A DNA stretch of 64,000 nt. It comes from JAQWQB01 sp047636995. GTDB lineage: Bacteria; Bacteroidota; Bacteroidia; Flavobacteriales_D; Sanyastnellaceae. Both the position numbers and the translations under genes were made by a program. The stretch lies in NCBI GenBank assembly GCA_047636995.1, contig JBLIGQ010000010.1, positions 1-64,000 on the forward strand. Reading direction: 5' to 3'. The notes under the pieces were generated by a model. The model was not told where the DNA came from. It did no database searches and saw nothing but the letters and a program-made list of their open reading frames with translations. How positions within the stretch are numbered: position 1 is the first letter of the stretch; every line of letters starts with the position of its first letter. Below, piece by piece: positions 17,044-27,502 of this stretch.

Positions 17044-19626
17044 ATGAAAAAACAAGCATTCATTGTTTTGGTTGCATGTGCTTTGGTCGCATGTAAAACA
17101 ACAGAAATTCTTCCCACTCCAGCTCCGGTTGTGGTTGAGCTGGAAACGGCTGAAATTGTTCCTGAGAAAAGGGTGTACCGCCCAACAGAGATCAAGGTCC
17201 ATGACCTTATTCACACCAAATTGGAAGTGACATTTGATTGGAAAAAGCAATACCTCATGGGTTCAGCAGAACTCACTCTAAAGCCGTATTTCTATCCTTC
17301 TAATCGTTTGATGCTAGACGCGAAGGGGATGGACATTAACACCGTTGTTTTGGTGGGGGACGAAGGAGATCAAACACTTGCCTTTAGCTATGACTCAGCC
17401 TTTATTGACATCAATTTAGGCCAGGAATTTACGCGGTTCGAAAACTACACCATTCGCATTGATTACGTTGCGAAACCAAATGAATACTCCGCTGTTGGCA
17501 GCGAAGCAATATCAGACGCTAAAGGGCTTTATTTTATCAATCCAGATAGCTCTGAAGTGGGCAAACCTACTCAATTGTGGACGCAAGGAGAAACCGAAGC
17601 AAGCTCTGTCTGGTTCCCAACAATAGACACGCCTTCTGAACGCATGTCTCAAGAAATCTTCATCACTACCCGAAAAGATTTTCAAACCCTTTCCAATGGG
17701 CAGCTCGTTTACAGCAACTTCAATGATGATGATACCCGAACAGATTACTGGAAACAAGATTTGGAACACCCACCCTACCTCACGATGATGGCCGTTGGTG
17801 ATTTCAAAATAGGCAGAGATGAATGGCAAGACTCGAAAGGCCGAATTGTACCCGTTGACTATTACGTTGAACCTGATTATGCTAATTACGTGTTCCAAAT
17901 CTTCGGTGATACGCCTGAGATGATGACCTTCTATTCACAGGTACTGAACTACGATTACCCCTGGGACAAATATGCTCAAATTGTAGTTCGAGACTATGTT
18001 TCTGGTGCCATGGAGAATACCACTGCCACCATTCATGGCGAATTCGTGAACCAAACCAGCAGAGAACTGATTGATGAAAACAACGAAGCGGTAATCGCTC
18101 ATGAACTTTTTCACCACTGGTTTGGCGATCTAGTAACGTGCGAAAGCTGGTCTCACCTGCCGCTGAATGAGTCTTTCGCCACTTATGGAGAATACCTCTG
18201 GTTTGAGCACAAATACGGACAAGATGAAGCTGACTACCACAGCTGGAGGTCTTTGCAAGGGTATTTGAATGAGTCGCGTTACAAGCGTGTTCCATTGATT
18301 AGATTCGACTACGAAGACAAGGAGGACATGTTTGATGCGCATTCTTACAACAAAGGCGGACAGGTGCTGCACATGCTTCGTGGCATCGTTGGTGATCAAG
18401 CGTTCTTTGCCGCATTGAATTTATACCTCAACACCAATGAGTTCAAAGATGCTGAGGTTGCAGATTTGCGCCTTGCCTTTGAGGAAACAACAGGGATGGA
18501 CCTAAACTGGTTCTTCGAACAATGGTTCCTTAAGGCCGGACACCCTGAGTTAGACATCACGTACTTTTTTGATGACAAAACCATGGTGCAGCAAGTGGTT
18601 GTTACTCAAACACAAGATCTTGAGATTTATCCACTCTTTCAATTGCCTATCTCCATTGACCTTCACATAGGTGATAAAGTGGCGCGAAAAGAGGTGATGA
18701 TGACTGAATATGAGCAGCTCTTCGCATTTGATGTAACTGAAAAACCAGATTGGATTAATGTAGACCCTGAAAAGAGGTTGCTTGCTGTGATCAATGACAC
18801 GCGCGCGCTTGATACCTATCAAAAGCAGTTTGCCAATGGAGGGAATTTTAAAAGTCGTTTCGATGCGCTTCGCGAAGCAGCAGAAGACGAAAGCGAAAAT
18901 GAACTTTATGCGGTTCTTGAAGATGGACTGATTGATGATTTTTGGTTCATTCGTGCGAAAGCTATTGACTTCTTGGCACAAAAAGATAGCATCAGTGATC
19001 TGGCATTTGAGCGCATTCAGAACATCGTTAAAACAGACCCGAAAACATATACCAAAGCCACTGCCCTTGAGTTTATGGGTGAGTTTGGGCCAGAGCACCT
19101 TGATGAAGCTTTTCTGCTTAATTGCATCAACAAAGAGCTGTCTTACTATGTGAATGCCGCTGCTCTTTACGCACTTGCAATGAAAAATCCTGAGCTTGCC
19201 ATTTCCGAAGCAAAGAAACTTGAAAACACATCCAATACACTCGTTTTAATGGCTCTAGCTGATGTGTATGTAGAAACGAAAGTCCTTTCTGGCCAGTCGT
19301 TTTTTGAAACACAGATTCGTGCCAAAAAAGGATATGACAAATACGTATTGCTGTCGCGTTACCAAACTTATTTAAGACGCTTAGATATTGAAGCCTCAGA
19401 ACCGACAATTGCCCTTGTAAGTGAAATTGCTGACGGACAGGATACTTGGCGGGTGAAAATGATGGCATACAGACTACTAGGAGATGTAAAGTTGCGGTTG
19501 AGTGCTGCAGAAGTCACCTCTGACACTGTCAATCCTTTGCTGGAAAAAGTGAATACTGCGTTGCGTGAAATTGCTGCGGCAGAAGAGAACCCAAGGTTGA
19601 AACAAGTACTTGAAGATTACAACTAG
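17044..19626 (+). CDS. M1-family metallo-aminopeptidase lipoprotein (860 aa)
   Basis: N-terminus with a lipobox (LVAC, Cys17), so anchored to a membrane. The M1 fold follows: exopeptidase motif GAMEN at about residues 321-325, zinc motif HELFH near 352, and the third zinc ligand Glu 18 residues later (LNESFATY). A catalytic-domain tail (FEQWFLKAGHPELDI) is followed by a C-terminal helical, HEAT-like region of ~250 residues. It would remove N-terminal amino acids from peptides in the periplasm or at the outer membrane. Its own promoter is visible. Its stop overlaps the GTG of hemW by one base (TAGTG), so the two are probably co-transcribed. Confidence 0.9.
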   Translation: MKKQAFIVLVACALVACKTTEILPTPAPVVVELETAEIVPEKRVYRPTEIKVHDLIHTKLEVTFDWKKQYLMGSAELTLKPYFYPSNRLMLDAKGMDINTVVLVGDEGDQTLAFSYDSAFIDINLGQEFTRFENYTIRIDYVAKPNEYSAVGSEAISDAKGLYFINPDSSEVGKPTQLWTQGETEASSVWFPTIDTPSERMSQEIFITTRKDFQTLSNGQLVYSNFNDDDTRTDYWKQDLEHPPYLTMMAVGDFKIGRDEWQDSKGRIVPVDYYVEPDYANYVFQIFGDTPEMMTFYSQVLNYDYPWDKYAQIVVRDYVSGAMENTTATIHGEFVNQTSRELIDENNEAVIAHELFHHWFGDLVTCESWSHLPLNESFATYGEYLWFEHKYGQDEADYHSWRSLQGYLNESRYKRVPLIRFDYEDKEDMFDAHSYNKGGQVLHMLRGIVGDQAFFAALNLYLNTNEFKDAEVADLRLAFEETTGMDLNWFFEQWFLKAGHPELDITYFFDDKTMVQQVVVTQTQDLEIYPLFQLPISIDLHIGDKVARKEVMMTEYEQLFAFDVTEKPDWINVDPEKRLLAVINDTRALDTYQKQFANGGNFKSRFDALREAAEDESENELYAVLEDGLIDDFWFIRAKAIDFLAQKDSISDLAFERIQNIVKTDPKTYTKATALEFMGEFGPEHLDEAFLLNCINKELSYYVNAAALYALAMKNPELAISEAKKLENTSNTLVLMALADVYVETKVLSGQSFFETQIRAKKGYDKYVLLSRYQTYLRRLDIEASEPTIALVSEIADGQDTWRVKMMAYRLLGDVKLRLSAAEVTSDTVNPLLEKVNTALREIAAAEENPRLKQVLEDYN

Positions 19627-20753
19627 TGTCAGGCATCTATTTCCATATTCCCTATTGCAAACAGGCTTGTCACTACTGTGATTTCCATTTTTCAACGGTG
19701 CTCAATACCCGCGAAGAAATGGTAGAAGCCATGCTGCACGAAATCGCTATCCGAAAGGCTGAGTTGGCTTTGACCACGGTTGAGTCGATCTACTTCGGCG
19801 GCGGAACACCATCCATTCTCTCAACGAAACACATTGCAGAAATACTCTCTAGAGTGCGGTCTGAATTTACCGTCTCTGACCAGGCCGAAATAACGCTAGA
19901 GGCCAATCCAGATGACCTCAGTAAAACAGCTCTTCAAGACTGGAAAGACATTGGAATCAATCGTTTGAGCATTGGTTTGCAATCCTTTCATGATGCAGAC
20001 CTTACGTGGATGAATCGTGCGCACAACAGCAACGAAGCCTTGAATGCGGTCTGGGAAGCACGTGAAATAGGCTTCCAAAACCTGACTGTAGACCTCATCT
20101 ATGGCCTCCCAAATTGGGCAGGTGATGAGTGGGCACAAAATCTTGCTGAATTGAAAAAGCTAAATGTCCCTCACTTTTCAGCTTACATCTTAACCGTAGA
20201 AGAGAAAACTGCACTTGGTGTGAAGGTGAACAAAGGACTTGAGCGCGTGGCTACTGATGAGCAAATTGAAGGCGAATATTCGCAACTTACCGCCTTCGCC
20301 CAAGAACAAGGATACCAACATTACGAAGTTTCCAATTTTGCACTTCCAGGAGAACGTTCAAGGCACAATGGAAATTACTGGAAAGGTGCTGCTTACCTCG
20401 GCATTGGTCCTGGGGCGCATTCCTTTGATGGGGAAACACGCCGGTGGAATGTCTCTAACAACAACCGCTACATCAATGCGTTGAAGAGTGATGCAAGCTA
20501 TTTCGAAACAGAACTGCTCAGCAGGTTTGATCAATACAATGAGCACATTATGACGCGCCTTCGCACAGCTGAGGGAGTTGATTTGACTGAGTGTAAATCG
20601 ATGTTTGGTTTGCGTCCTGACCAAGTGGAACCTCTGTTCTGGAATGACCTCATCAAAGAGGGCAGTCTGCTTGAAGTTAACGGTCGGTTTCGTGTGACTG
20701 AAAAGGCTTGGCTGGTTTCAGACCGGATTGCTTCCGATTTGTTTGCGATTTGA
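19626..20753 (+). CDS. hemW: HemW, radical SAM heme chaperone (375 aa)
   Basis: Starts at once with the HemW radical SAM motif: IYFHIPYCKQACHYCDF, i.e. CxxxCxxC for the 4Fe-4S cluster. It then shows YFGGGTPS, the ITLEANPDD segment, GINRLSIGLQSF and a C-terminal HemW domain (GVDLTECKSMFG). HemW proteins were long annotated as oxygen-independent coproporphyrinogen III oxidase; the extended cysteine motif of true HemN is absent. The role is insertion or trafficking of heme to client proteins. The start is GTG, overlapping the upstream stop, with no better ATG. The last 36 bp overlap the convergent transporter gene. Confidence 0.9.
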   Translation: MSGIYFHIPYCKQACHYCDFHFSTVLNTREEMVEAMLHEIAIRKAELALTTVESIYFGGGTPSILSTKHIAEILSRVRSEFTVSDQAEITLEANPDDLSKTALQDWKDIGINRLSIGLQSFHDADLTWMNRAHNSNEALNAVWEAREIGFQNLTVDLIYGLPNWAGDEWAQNLAELKKLNVPHFSAYILTVEEKTALGVKVNKGLERVATDEQIEGEYSQLTAFAQEQGYQHYEVSNFALPGERSRHNGNYWKGAAYLGIGPGAHSFDGETRRWNVSNNNRYINALKSDASYFETELLSRFDQYNEHIMTRLRTAEGVDLTECKSMFGLRPDQVEPLFWNDLIKEGSLLEVNGRFRVTEKAWLVSDRIASDLFAI

Positions 20754-21617
20754 TTTCCGTTTTAGCACCGCATCTATGAAAATAGCTCCCAAAATAATCA
20801 CTGCTCCAATGTAAAACTGCGGCGTCATCCTCTCCTCATCACCAAAAATTATTAGCGCTAAGATGATGGAATATATCGGCTCAAGATTGATGGAAATGGC
20901 CACTGTGAAAGGGGTAAGCACTTTCATCACTTCTACACTTACAACAAAGGCAAATGCAGTTGCAATTGTTCCCAACAACAGCATATAGCCCCAGTCTGAC
21001 GTAGAAAGCATTACGAGGTCTAAATTCACATCACCTCTTAGGCCAAGAAAAATAAAGGTTCCAATTGCCGCTGCAGACAGCTCATACAATGAAATGTTTA
21101 GGGCGTCATACTTTTTAATTTCGAGCGAATTCAAAACCGAAAACAATCCTGCTAAAAAGGCAGAGATGAGTGCCAAAACAATTCCCAATCTGTAAGAGGT
21201 TTCGAAACTGAAAATAAACACCAGACCAACAATGACCAAGATGCCTAGGACGATTTCTTTTGGATCTATGCGCTTCCGATGAAAAAGTGGCTCTAAAAAG
21301 GAGACGAACAATGAGGCTGAAGCCAACGTAGCAAGCGCCACACTCACAGTAGAAACTTTGATTGACCCGAAAAAAGTAATCCAATGTGCCGCGGTTATCA
21401 GTCCGATCAAAGAAAACCTCGCCATCGTTTTTAACGAATAGGTTCGAATGGATTTTCTGATGGCCATAAAGATGCCCAAAGCGACAGCTCCTACAAGGCA
21501 TCTCCAGAAAACCAATGGAAGTGCATCTATGGAGATCAGTTTCCCCAAAATACCTGTAAATCCAAAAATCAAGATGATTAGATGGAGTAAAAAAAGGTTC
21601 TTAGTTCTGCTGCTCAT
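20718..21617 (-). CDS. EamA/DMT-family transporter (299 aa)
   Basis: Ten hydrophobic helices arranged as two EamA halves (FLLHLIILIFGFTGILGKL at the start; FYIGAVIILGAIFIDAVL at the end), typical drug/metabolite transporter length. I chose the ATG at 21617 rather than the longer frame from 21647, because that would overlap the upstream gene by 47 bp and add a poor leader. It overlaps the 3' end of the DUF502 gene (21601) by 17 bp, so the two form a minus-strand pair. The substrate cannot be told; family members export amino acids or metabolites. Confidence 0.85.
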   Translation of the reverse strand: MSSRTKNLFLLHLIILIFGFTGILGKLISIDALPLVFWRCLVGAVALGIFMAIRKSIRTYSLKTMARFSLIGLITAAHWITFFGSIKVSTVSVALATLASASLFVSFLEPLFHRKRIDPKEIVLGILVIVGLVFIFSFETSYRLGIVLALISAFLAGLFSVLNSLEIKKYDALNISLYELSAAAIGTFIFLGLRGDVNLDLVMLSTSDWGYMLLLGTIATAFAFVVSVEVMKVLTPFTVAISINLEPIYSIILALIIFGDEERMTPQFYIGAVIILGAIFIDAVLKRKSNRKQIGSNPV

Positions 21618-22182
21618 CTTCGTAGTCGTCAAAATCAGCCACACCACCTGAAACGATGTATTTCATAACATCAGATGAGTTTTTGTCAATCGCTGTAAGA
21701 CGATTTTTCGGAACGATCCATAAGTTTCCTGTGTACGTATAACTGTGCGGAAAATAAACACCTACCTTATCACTTGACCCATCTAAAAGACCCAAATCTT
21801 CATCAGTTACAAACCCAATTCGCTCTAAATCTGTTTCATTTGACATCTTCACAAGTACAGGCCTATTGAAACGTTTCTTCTGTCCAACAAACGCGCTCAA
21901 CAAGTCAGTAATGGAAGAGTAAAGCGTCTTTACAAGTGGAATGCGCTCAATAAGATTATGAAACCAATTGCGAATGGGTTGCGCCACGAAAGTGCTTCCA
22001 AGGTAACCTACTGAAGTAATCCCAATAAGAAGCACAAGGATTCCCGATCCCGGAAAACGTTTCTCAACAGGTAACAACCCATCAAAGAAGTTGAAAAGCT
22101 GATAAACGATAAATACGGTTATCACTAAAGGCACAGAAAAGATGAGTCCATTCAAAAAGAAACCCAAAAACTTCCTCAACAT
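21601..22182 (-). CDS. DUF502-family membrane protein (193 aa)
   Basis: Two N-terminal membrane helices (LNGLIFSVPLVITVFIVYQL and a second around residues 45-65 containing GSGILVLLIGITSVGYLGS), then a soluble domain with family-like segments (IPLVKTLYSSITDLLSAF; VGVYFPHSYTYTGNLWIVP). This matches the DUF502 family in layout and length. The function of the family is not established. It is the first gene of a pair with the downstream transporter. Confidence 0.82.
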   Translation of the reverse strand: MLRKFLGFFLNGLIFSVPLVITVFIVYQLFNFFDGLLPVEKRFPGSGILVLLIGITSVGYLGSTFVAQPIRNWFHNLIERIPLVKTLYSSITDLLSAFVGQKKRFNRPVLVKMSNETDLERIGFVTDEDLGLLDGSSDKVGVYFPHSYTYTGNLWIVPKNRLTAIDKNSSDVMKYIVSGGVADFDDYEDEQQN

Positions 22183-22251
22183 AACGTGTGGATTTTAGCA
22201 AAAAAACTCAAAGAGAACTCAGAAATTCAATTCTATAGAGGATGATCACCA

Positions 22252-25200
22252 TTAATGCTTGATGAAACGCATCCCTTTCGTCCCATTTTCAAACGCAACT
22301 TTTAGCACATAACTTCCAGCTGCCAAACTTCGGATATTAAGCGCGAGTTTGTTTCCATTCACAATGCCTTGACTCAAAACTATTCTTCCGGCCAAATCAT
22401 GCACTTCAATGCTTGAAATAAGCGAATTGCTTTGGATGTTCAAAACCTCATTGGCCGGAATAGGATAAAGCTTCAGCTCAATTGCCTCCAGCTCATTCAC
22501 GCCAACATTCACGTCTACATCAAATGTAAATTGATCAGAACAGGTGGCATTGAAGGCCGTAAGCGTCACGGTGTATGATTCCACAGAATTGAAAACCGTT
22601 GTTGGCTCAAACTCACTACTCGTAGAGCCATTACCAAAGTTCCAGAGATAAGATATGGCGCCTTCGCTCAAGTTCGTAAACGTTACATCTTCACCTACAA
22701 TGATTGCAGTCGGTTCTTCGAAATCAGCCGTCACAAAATCGGTCATGTCTGCCAAATAACGCGGTTGAATTTGATAGCCCTCATCATAAGGAGAAGAGGA
22801 ATCAAACTGTCCTCCAATTCCACTTACAGAAAACACGCCCCCTGGAGCATCTGTTCCAAAAATATCAGCGTCAGCGTCAATTCGCAAATCATATTCATTT
22901 GTTCCGTCAGTCACGGTTAAAGTAAACCCAGGCTCCTCATTGGTCCAGTCTGCTAAATCAACAATTTCAATGCACTTGAGCTGGATCATTTGAGACTCTG
23001 TGGTTTCATCAAGGTCTCCAACCAATTCAGGTTCATTCAACTCATTGTCTTGAGAAATCAAATAAATAGTGTCAGCTACCAATTGGGTCAAACCATTGAA
23101 CTGGTCAATGATTCCCGTTACATGAATGCTATCACCTTCAACAACAGTGTACCCAAAGCTGCTGATTGCATTGTAAATATTAATTCCGTCTGTTGGGTCT
23201 ATCAATGTAAATTGAAGGCCTTCAGGAGTGGTGTTTAAGCCATGAACGATTCCGCGCAGTTCACACAACACATTTAACGAGTCGGCTTCAAGTGTTTCAG
23301 AATTCCCTGAAACTTCTTCGATGGAATAAAGCGGAATATCTTGGTCACTTGGAAGAATATTTATAACCATCTCTGTATTCAATAAAGTCACGTCAGTTAA
23401 CGCTTCTAACTCTAGTATGATTGTTTCTCCCGGCTCAAGATCAAGATCATCAATTGTTAGGAAGAAAAAACTCTGTGAAGAAAAATCACCTTCTGGAAAA
23501 CTAAGAACAACCGGGAAGACATCTTCGAAATCATCTAGCAACGTAGCTGTTCCTCCGATGTAGTTTACTTGTACTTCAGAAGCAATAATTGGAAAAGCCA
23601 CATTCACAACTACATTCACAAAGTTTCCTTCGTTTACGTTCATTGTTGTTGCGGCGAAACCTACAGATGGCTCCTCGTTGTAATCACACGGAATGACGCT
23701 GTGCTCGCCAAGAAAATCAAAAGTATCAACCGAATATACATCCCATTGCTCAGCAACAATAGACCAGTTTTCATTTCCTTCTGTTACCGTTAACTGACGA
23801 ACGAGTGTGTACTCAGCAAGGGTTCCTTCACCACCGCTTACAGGATATGGGTTTGCCTTGCCTGGATCATTTCCTATTATTCCAATTGCATCAATGATTA
23901 CGCCATTGTTTCTCAAAACGGTTGCGTCATTTCCGTTGTACAGGGTTACGTTACTCGTAATGTCTGCAAGGGCAAGAAGCGGGGCAATAGAAGTAGAGTT
24001 CACAATGACATATGTTGCTCCTGAGGCAAGCGTTCCGCTCAACTGCAAGCTATTCTGTGCAACAGTGCTGCCGTCATTGTAGGTTTGAATGGTATAGTTA
24101 GATAAATCAACATCGAACGGCGTTGGGTTGTAAAGCTCCAATGCTTTGTTTGAACCATTTCCTTCTATGTACTCAGAGAAGAATAGGTCACTGCAACTAG
24201 CGCTACCATCACAAAGCACTTTTTCTATTTCAATGGCATTGGATGAAAGAGACCCACAATCTGTAGACTGAACAAGTAATACAGGATCTCCCTCTTCAAA
24301 AGTAGACTCCACTAAATCACCTAGATAGCTAAAGCCATAAATAAAACATGTGGCCTCTTCGACCCCACCAAAATCATACTCAATGTCGTTTACAAATTCA
24401 ATAATTTCATTGTTTTCATCTGTTACGATGTAAACGTACGATGCGTCAGGCGCCTCCGTGGCAAAGCTCAGCGTAACAGCTGTATTCGCTCCGTCAAGAC
24501 AAACAATCACTGGAGAAGTGCCATTATCAGAGGTAACTGTGCCTCCATCACACACAGGAGCAATGCAAGTGACTTTCTCAACCGTTAAAAAGTTAGCTGA
24601 CGGAAAAGCACATTCATCTGCACTCACTCCTGACAATGGATTTCCAGGTTGAAGGGAAGAGAGGTCCAATTCTCCGCTGAAAGAAAGGCCCCATACTCTG
24701 CAAAAACCAACAGGTTGCCCCGTAAAATCAAACTCTGGGTCAAAGGTGAATGATTCAATACCATTTGACTCCGTTGTAATGATCCAAATATATTCACTCT
24801 GATCTGCAGTGGTTGCAGCGGTGAACTCCAAAAAGGCTTCGTTTAAATCAACACACGCCTGCTCTTCTGTTCCTCCTTCTTCAAATTGGATTGTTCCCCC
24901 ATCACACTGCAACACGTTCGTGAATCCGGGAGTTGGAACTTGCATGGCATAGGTCTCTGTTAAAAGAGGTGTTCCGCCATCAGGAATTCTAGACATTGAA
25001 TCACCCCCTGAATTTCCGTTAGCCGATTCATCAACCTGAGCCTGTCCTACCTCCAACAAAGAAAGCAGCCCCGTGTCATCATTGTCATTGGTTTCATAAA
25101 CCATTGCATCAATCAAATTCACGGCTGTTAGGTCGGTTCCATTTGGGAAATCAATAGCATCACCCAAGTAAATCGCAATGGCTTCTGGACCATTTTGAAG

Positions 25201-25518
25201 CAGGTTGTTATCGAAAACCAGTCCAACGTTGGGAACAGCGGCACTTCCTAAAACGAAGAAACCTTCGTCATCCAAAGCATACCCATCCAAATCCCATTGC
25301 AAGTAAACTTGGTCACTAGACCCATTGTAACTCACAACCACCAAGCCGTCTAAAACAGCACCCGGCGTTCCATAGAGCTCTATAAACTCTTGTACATCCG
25401 TCCCTGGGTTATCAACGTCTACTTCGTTGATTACCAAGTCAAAATCAATTGTTCCTCCACCTTGAGCGAAACTCAAAAGGGAACAAAAAAGAAGAAAAAC
25501 AAAACCGAAGGTTCTCAT
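22252..25518 (-). CDS. T9SS-secreted lamin-tail/PKD multidomain protein (1088 aa)
   Basis: Signal peptide (FVFLLFCSLLSFAQGG), a lamin-tail domain at the N-terminus (VINEVDVDNPGTDVQEFIEL) and a second near residue 445 (LFFSEYIEGNGSNKALELYN). Next come a Calx-beta-like module (VNEGNFVNVVVNVAFP...LEPGETIILELE), an OB-like domain as found before secreted nucleases (CELRGIVHGLNTTPEGLQFT), and a PKD domain (ISYLWNFGNGSTSSEFEPTT). It ends with a type A T9SS sorting domain (LKLYPIPANEVLNIQ to GMRFIKH). No nuclease catalytic domain is present, so a structural or adhesive surface role is more likely. It is divergent from the next T9SS gene, with ~100 bp between them. Confidence 0.85.
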   Translation of the reverse strand: MRTFGFVFLLFCSLLSFAQGGGTIDFDLVINEVDVDNPGTDVQEFIELYGTPGAVLDGLVVVSYNGSSDQVYLQWDLDGYALDDEGFFVLGSAAVPNVGLVFDNNLLQNGPEAIAIYLGDAIDFPNGTDLTAVNLIDAMVYETNDNDDTGLLSLLEVGQAQVDESANGNSGGDSMSRIPDGGTPLLTETYAMQVPTPGFTNVLQCDGGTIQFEEGGTEEQACVDLNEAFLEFTAATTADQSEYIWIITTESNGIESFTFDPEFDFTGQPVGFCRVWGLSFSGELDLSSLQPGNPLSGVSADECAFPSANFLTVEKVTCIAPVCDGGTVTSDNGTSPVIVCLDGANTAVTLSFATEAPDASYVYIVTDENNEIIEFVNDIEYDFGGVEEATCFIYGFSYLGDLVESTFEEGDPVLLVQSTDCGSLSSNAIEIEKVLCDGSASCSDLFFSEYIEGNGSNKALELYNPTPFDVDLSNYTIQTYNDGSTVAQNSLQLSGTLASGATYVIVNSTSIAPLLALADITSNVTLYNGNDATVLRNNGVIIDAIGIIGNDPGKANPYPVSGGEGTLAEYTLVRQLTVTEGNENWSIVAEQWDVYSVDTFDFLGEHSVIPCDYNEEPSVGFAATTMNVNEGNFVNVVVNVAFPIIASEVQVNYIGGTATLLDDFEDVFPVVLSFPEGDFSSQSFFFLTIDDLDLEPGETIILELEALTDVTLLNTEMVINILPSDQDIPLYSIEEVSGNSETLEADSLNVLCELRGIVHGLNTTPEGLQFTLIDPTDGINIYNAISSFGYTVVEGDSIHVTGIIDQFNGLTQLVADTIYLISQDNELNEPELVGDLDETTESQMIQLKCIEIVDLADWTNEEPGFTLTVTDGTNEYDLRIDADADIFGTDAPGGVFSVSGIGGQFDSSSPYDEGYQIQPRYLADMTDFVTADFEEPTAIIVGEDVTFTNLSEGAISYLWNFGNGSTSSEFEPTTVFNSVESYTVTLTAFNATCSDQFTFDVDVNVGVNELEAIELKLYPIPANEVLNIQSNSLISSIEVHDLAGRIVLSQGIVNGNKLALNIRSLAAGSYVLKVAFENGTKGMRFIKH

Positions 25519-25646
25519 GTGTTATTTGTTTCTGAATACGCGAAGTTAGTTAGGTATTTTGACCCGCCGAATTAACTCAGAGTTAAATCGAAAAAAAAGG
25601 AATAGGATTCGTTCTTGAAATTGTGTTAAATTCCGTTCTCAACCTT

Positions 25647-27398
25647 ATGAAAATGAAACGACTACTCTTCTTACTTTTTGTGTTAGCTGGTTTTGCCGCA
25701 AAAAGCCAATGTCCTGATTGCACTCCGAATGAAACGTGTGTTTCTGAAGACCTTTTCCCAACGATTTGCCCTGAAATACTTCCTGATGCCACCGCTGGCG
25801 CCTACTACGAAACCGTGGTTACTTTTTTCCTACCAAGCACCATTGTTGACCCTGAGTCTGGAATAGAGGCAAGTTTACTTGAAGTGGTCATCAACTCCGT
25901 TTCAGGCATCCCATTCGGGCTAGACTACGAAGCGAACAGCCCTAACAACACCTATTATCCAAGCGAAGGAGACAATTATGGATGCACCACCATTTGTGGA
26001 ACCCCTCTAATTTCTGGTGAATATGAAGTGAGCATTGGTGTAACGGTACTCGTTTCAGCTTTGGGCTTTGAGCAAACCATTAACGAATCTTTTGTACTGC
26101 CCCTGAGCGTAACCGCAGGAGAAGGCGGAAACACCTCATTCGCATATGACACTCTTTTTGGCTGTGGCGTGGTTGAAACAAACTTCGAGGCCCTCATTGA
26201 TGGTGCTCCTGGAATCACTTCTTACAACTGGGATTTTGGAAATGGCAACATCAGTAATTTGATGATTCCGCCTACTCAAACATACGCTGACCCCGGTGAG
26301 TATGCCGTGTCTTTAGAAACAGTTATTCAAAATTTTGTGCTCCAATCCGTTTCCATTAATAGCTTGGCATCAGGCTGGGCTGGCGATGTAGAAGAACTTA
26401 CTGAGCTGCTGTTTAACCCTGATCCCTACTTTGTAATCACAGATTCAGACGGAGGAACGGTATATACCTCAGACGCCATTACAGATGTGGAGTCTGGCAA
26501 TTGGAATAACATTGGTTTGCTGCTGGATAATCCCCCGTACAGCATTTCGATTTACGACCAAGACAATGGTGGGATATTTGGCTCAGACGATGACTTTTTA
26601 GGGTCTACATCCTTCGAAATGGCAGAGGGTACCCTTGCCTTCAACGCCGGTGGTTCTCAAGGGAACACAACTCAAACACTTGAAATCAGCAATGTTTTCA
26701 ATAACGAAGAAACCGTTATCGTTTTTCCAATTCCGTTTGCTGAGTTCATTTTCCTCGAAGATGAAAACACGCTAGACTATGATGATCCAACGCTTGATGT
26801 CTTCCTGTGGACGCTTAACGGAGATACCGTTCAAAATGGGGCGCAAGATTCACTTTTGCTTTTAGGGCCGGGTGTTTATCAGTGCTCAGTTACCAGCACG
26901 TTTGGCTGTGAGGCAACGAGCAGTGAATACGTAGTTTGTCCGGAAATCAGCCTTGTTTTCAATGCGGTAAACGAAACCCTTCAAGTTGGAGCTGGTTTTG
27001 ATTCTTACACATGGTTTCTCAACGGCCTAGAGATAGATAATGCAACAAGCAACATCATTGATGCAACAGAGCTGGGGAACTATTCAGTAACCATTACCAC
27101 TTCTTATGGCTGTGAAGTGTCTTCTGAGGTTTTCCAAGTGACCGTTGGAATTGAAGAAACCTCAAAACTAAAGCTCCTTGCGTGGCCAAATCCAACCACT
27201 GGCTCGGTGAGTTTTGACCTTCCGGCAGGAGATTGGTTGATTAATTTGACAGATGCGACCGGGAAACAGGTGCTTCAACAATCGTTTTATGGTGGATTTT
27301 CACGCTTGGACTTAAGTCATCTGCCAAACGGAGTTTACGTGCTAAGCTCTAACAATCAACTCACTAAAGCAGAAACAAGAATTGTGCTTATCCGTTAA
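25647..27398 (+). CDS. T9SS-secreted protein with PKD and C2-like modules (583 aa)
   Basis: I chose ATG 25647 (MKMKRLLFLLFVLAGFAAKS, a good signal peptide) over the GTG at 25623. The first mature residues are cysteine-rich (CPDCTPNETC). A PKD domain follows (ITSYNWDFGNGNISNLM, ~200-240), then a C2-like beta-sandwich (DPYFVITDSDGGTVYTSDAI; SIYDQDNGGIFGSDDDFLGS, ~260-345) with aspartates placed like calcium ligands. Ig-like modules come next, and the end is a type A T9SS domain (LLAWPNPTTGSVSFDLPAG to ETRIVLIR). It is presumably a calcium-stabilised surface protein; its specific role is unknown. Confidence 0.82.
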   Translation: MKMKRLLFLLFVLAGFAAKSQCPDCTPNETCVSEDLFPTICPEILPDATAGAYYETVVTFFLPSTIVDPESGIEASLLEVVINSVSGIPFGLDYEANSPNNTYYPSEGDNYGCTTICGTPLISGEYEVSIGVTVLVSALGFEQTINESFVLPLSVTAGEGGNTSFAYDTLFGCGVVETNFEALIDGAPGITSYNWDFGNGNISNLMIPPTQTYADPGEYAVSLETVIQNFVLQSVSINSLASGWAGDVEELTELLFNPDPYFVITDSDGGTVYTSDAITDVESGNWNNIGLLLDNPPYSISIYDQDNGGIFGSDDDFLGSTSFEMAEGTLAFNAGGSQGNTTQTLEISNVFNNEETVIVFPIPFAEFIFLEDENTLDYDDPTLDVFLWTLNGDTVQNGAQDSLLLLGPGVYQCSVTSTFGCEATSSEYVVCPEISLVFNAVNETLQVGAGFDSYTWFLNGLEIDNATSNIIDATELGNYSVTITTSYGCEVSSEVFQVTVGIEETSKLKLLAWPNPTTGSVSFDLPAGDWLINLTDATGKQVLQQSFYGGFSRLDLSHLPNGVYVLSSNNQLTKAETRIVLIR

Positions 27399-27502
27399 AT
27401 TTTCGTAATTCCTTGAGGTTCATACTTTCGTGAGAACATCTCGGGAGGTATTTACGTATTTTTAACGTGGGGAAACGTGTCCCTGATTGGTGAAAAAGAA
27501 AA

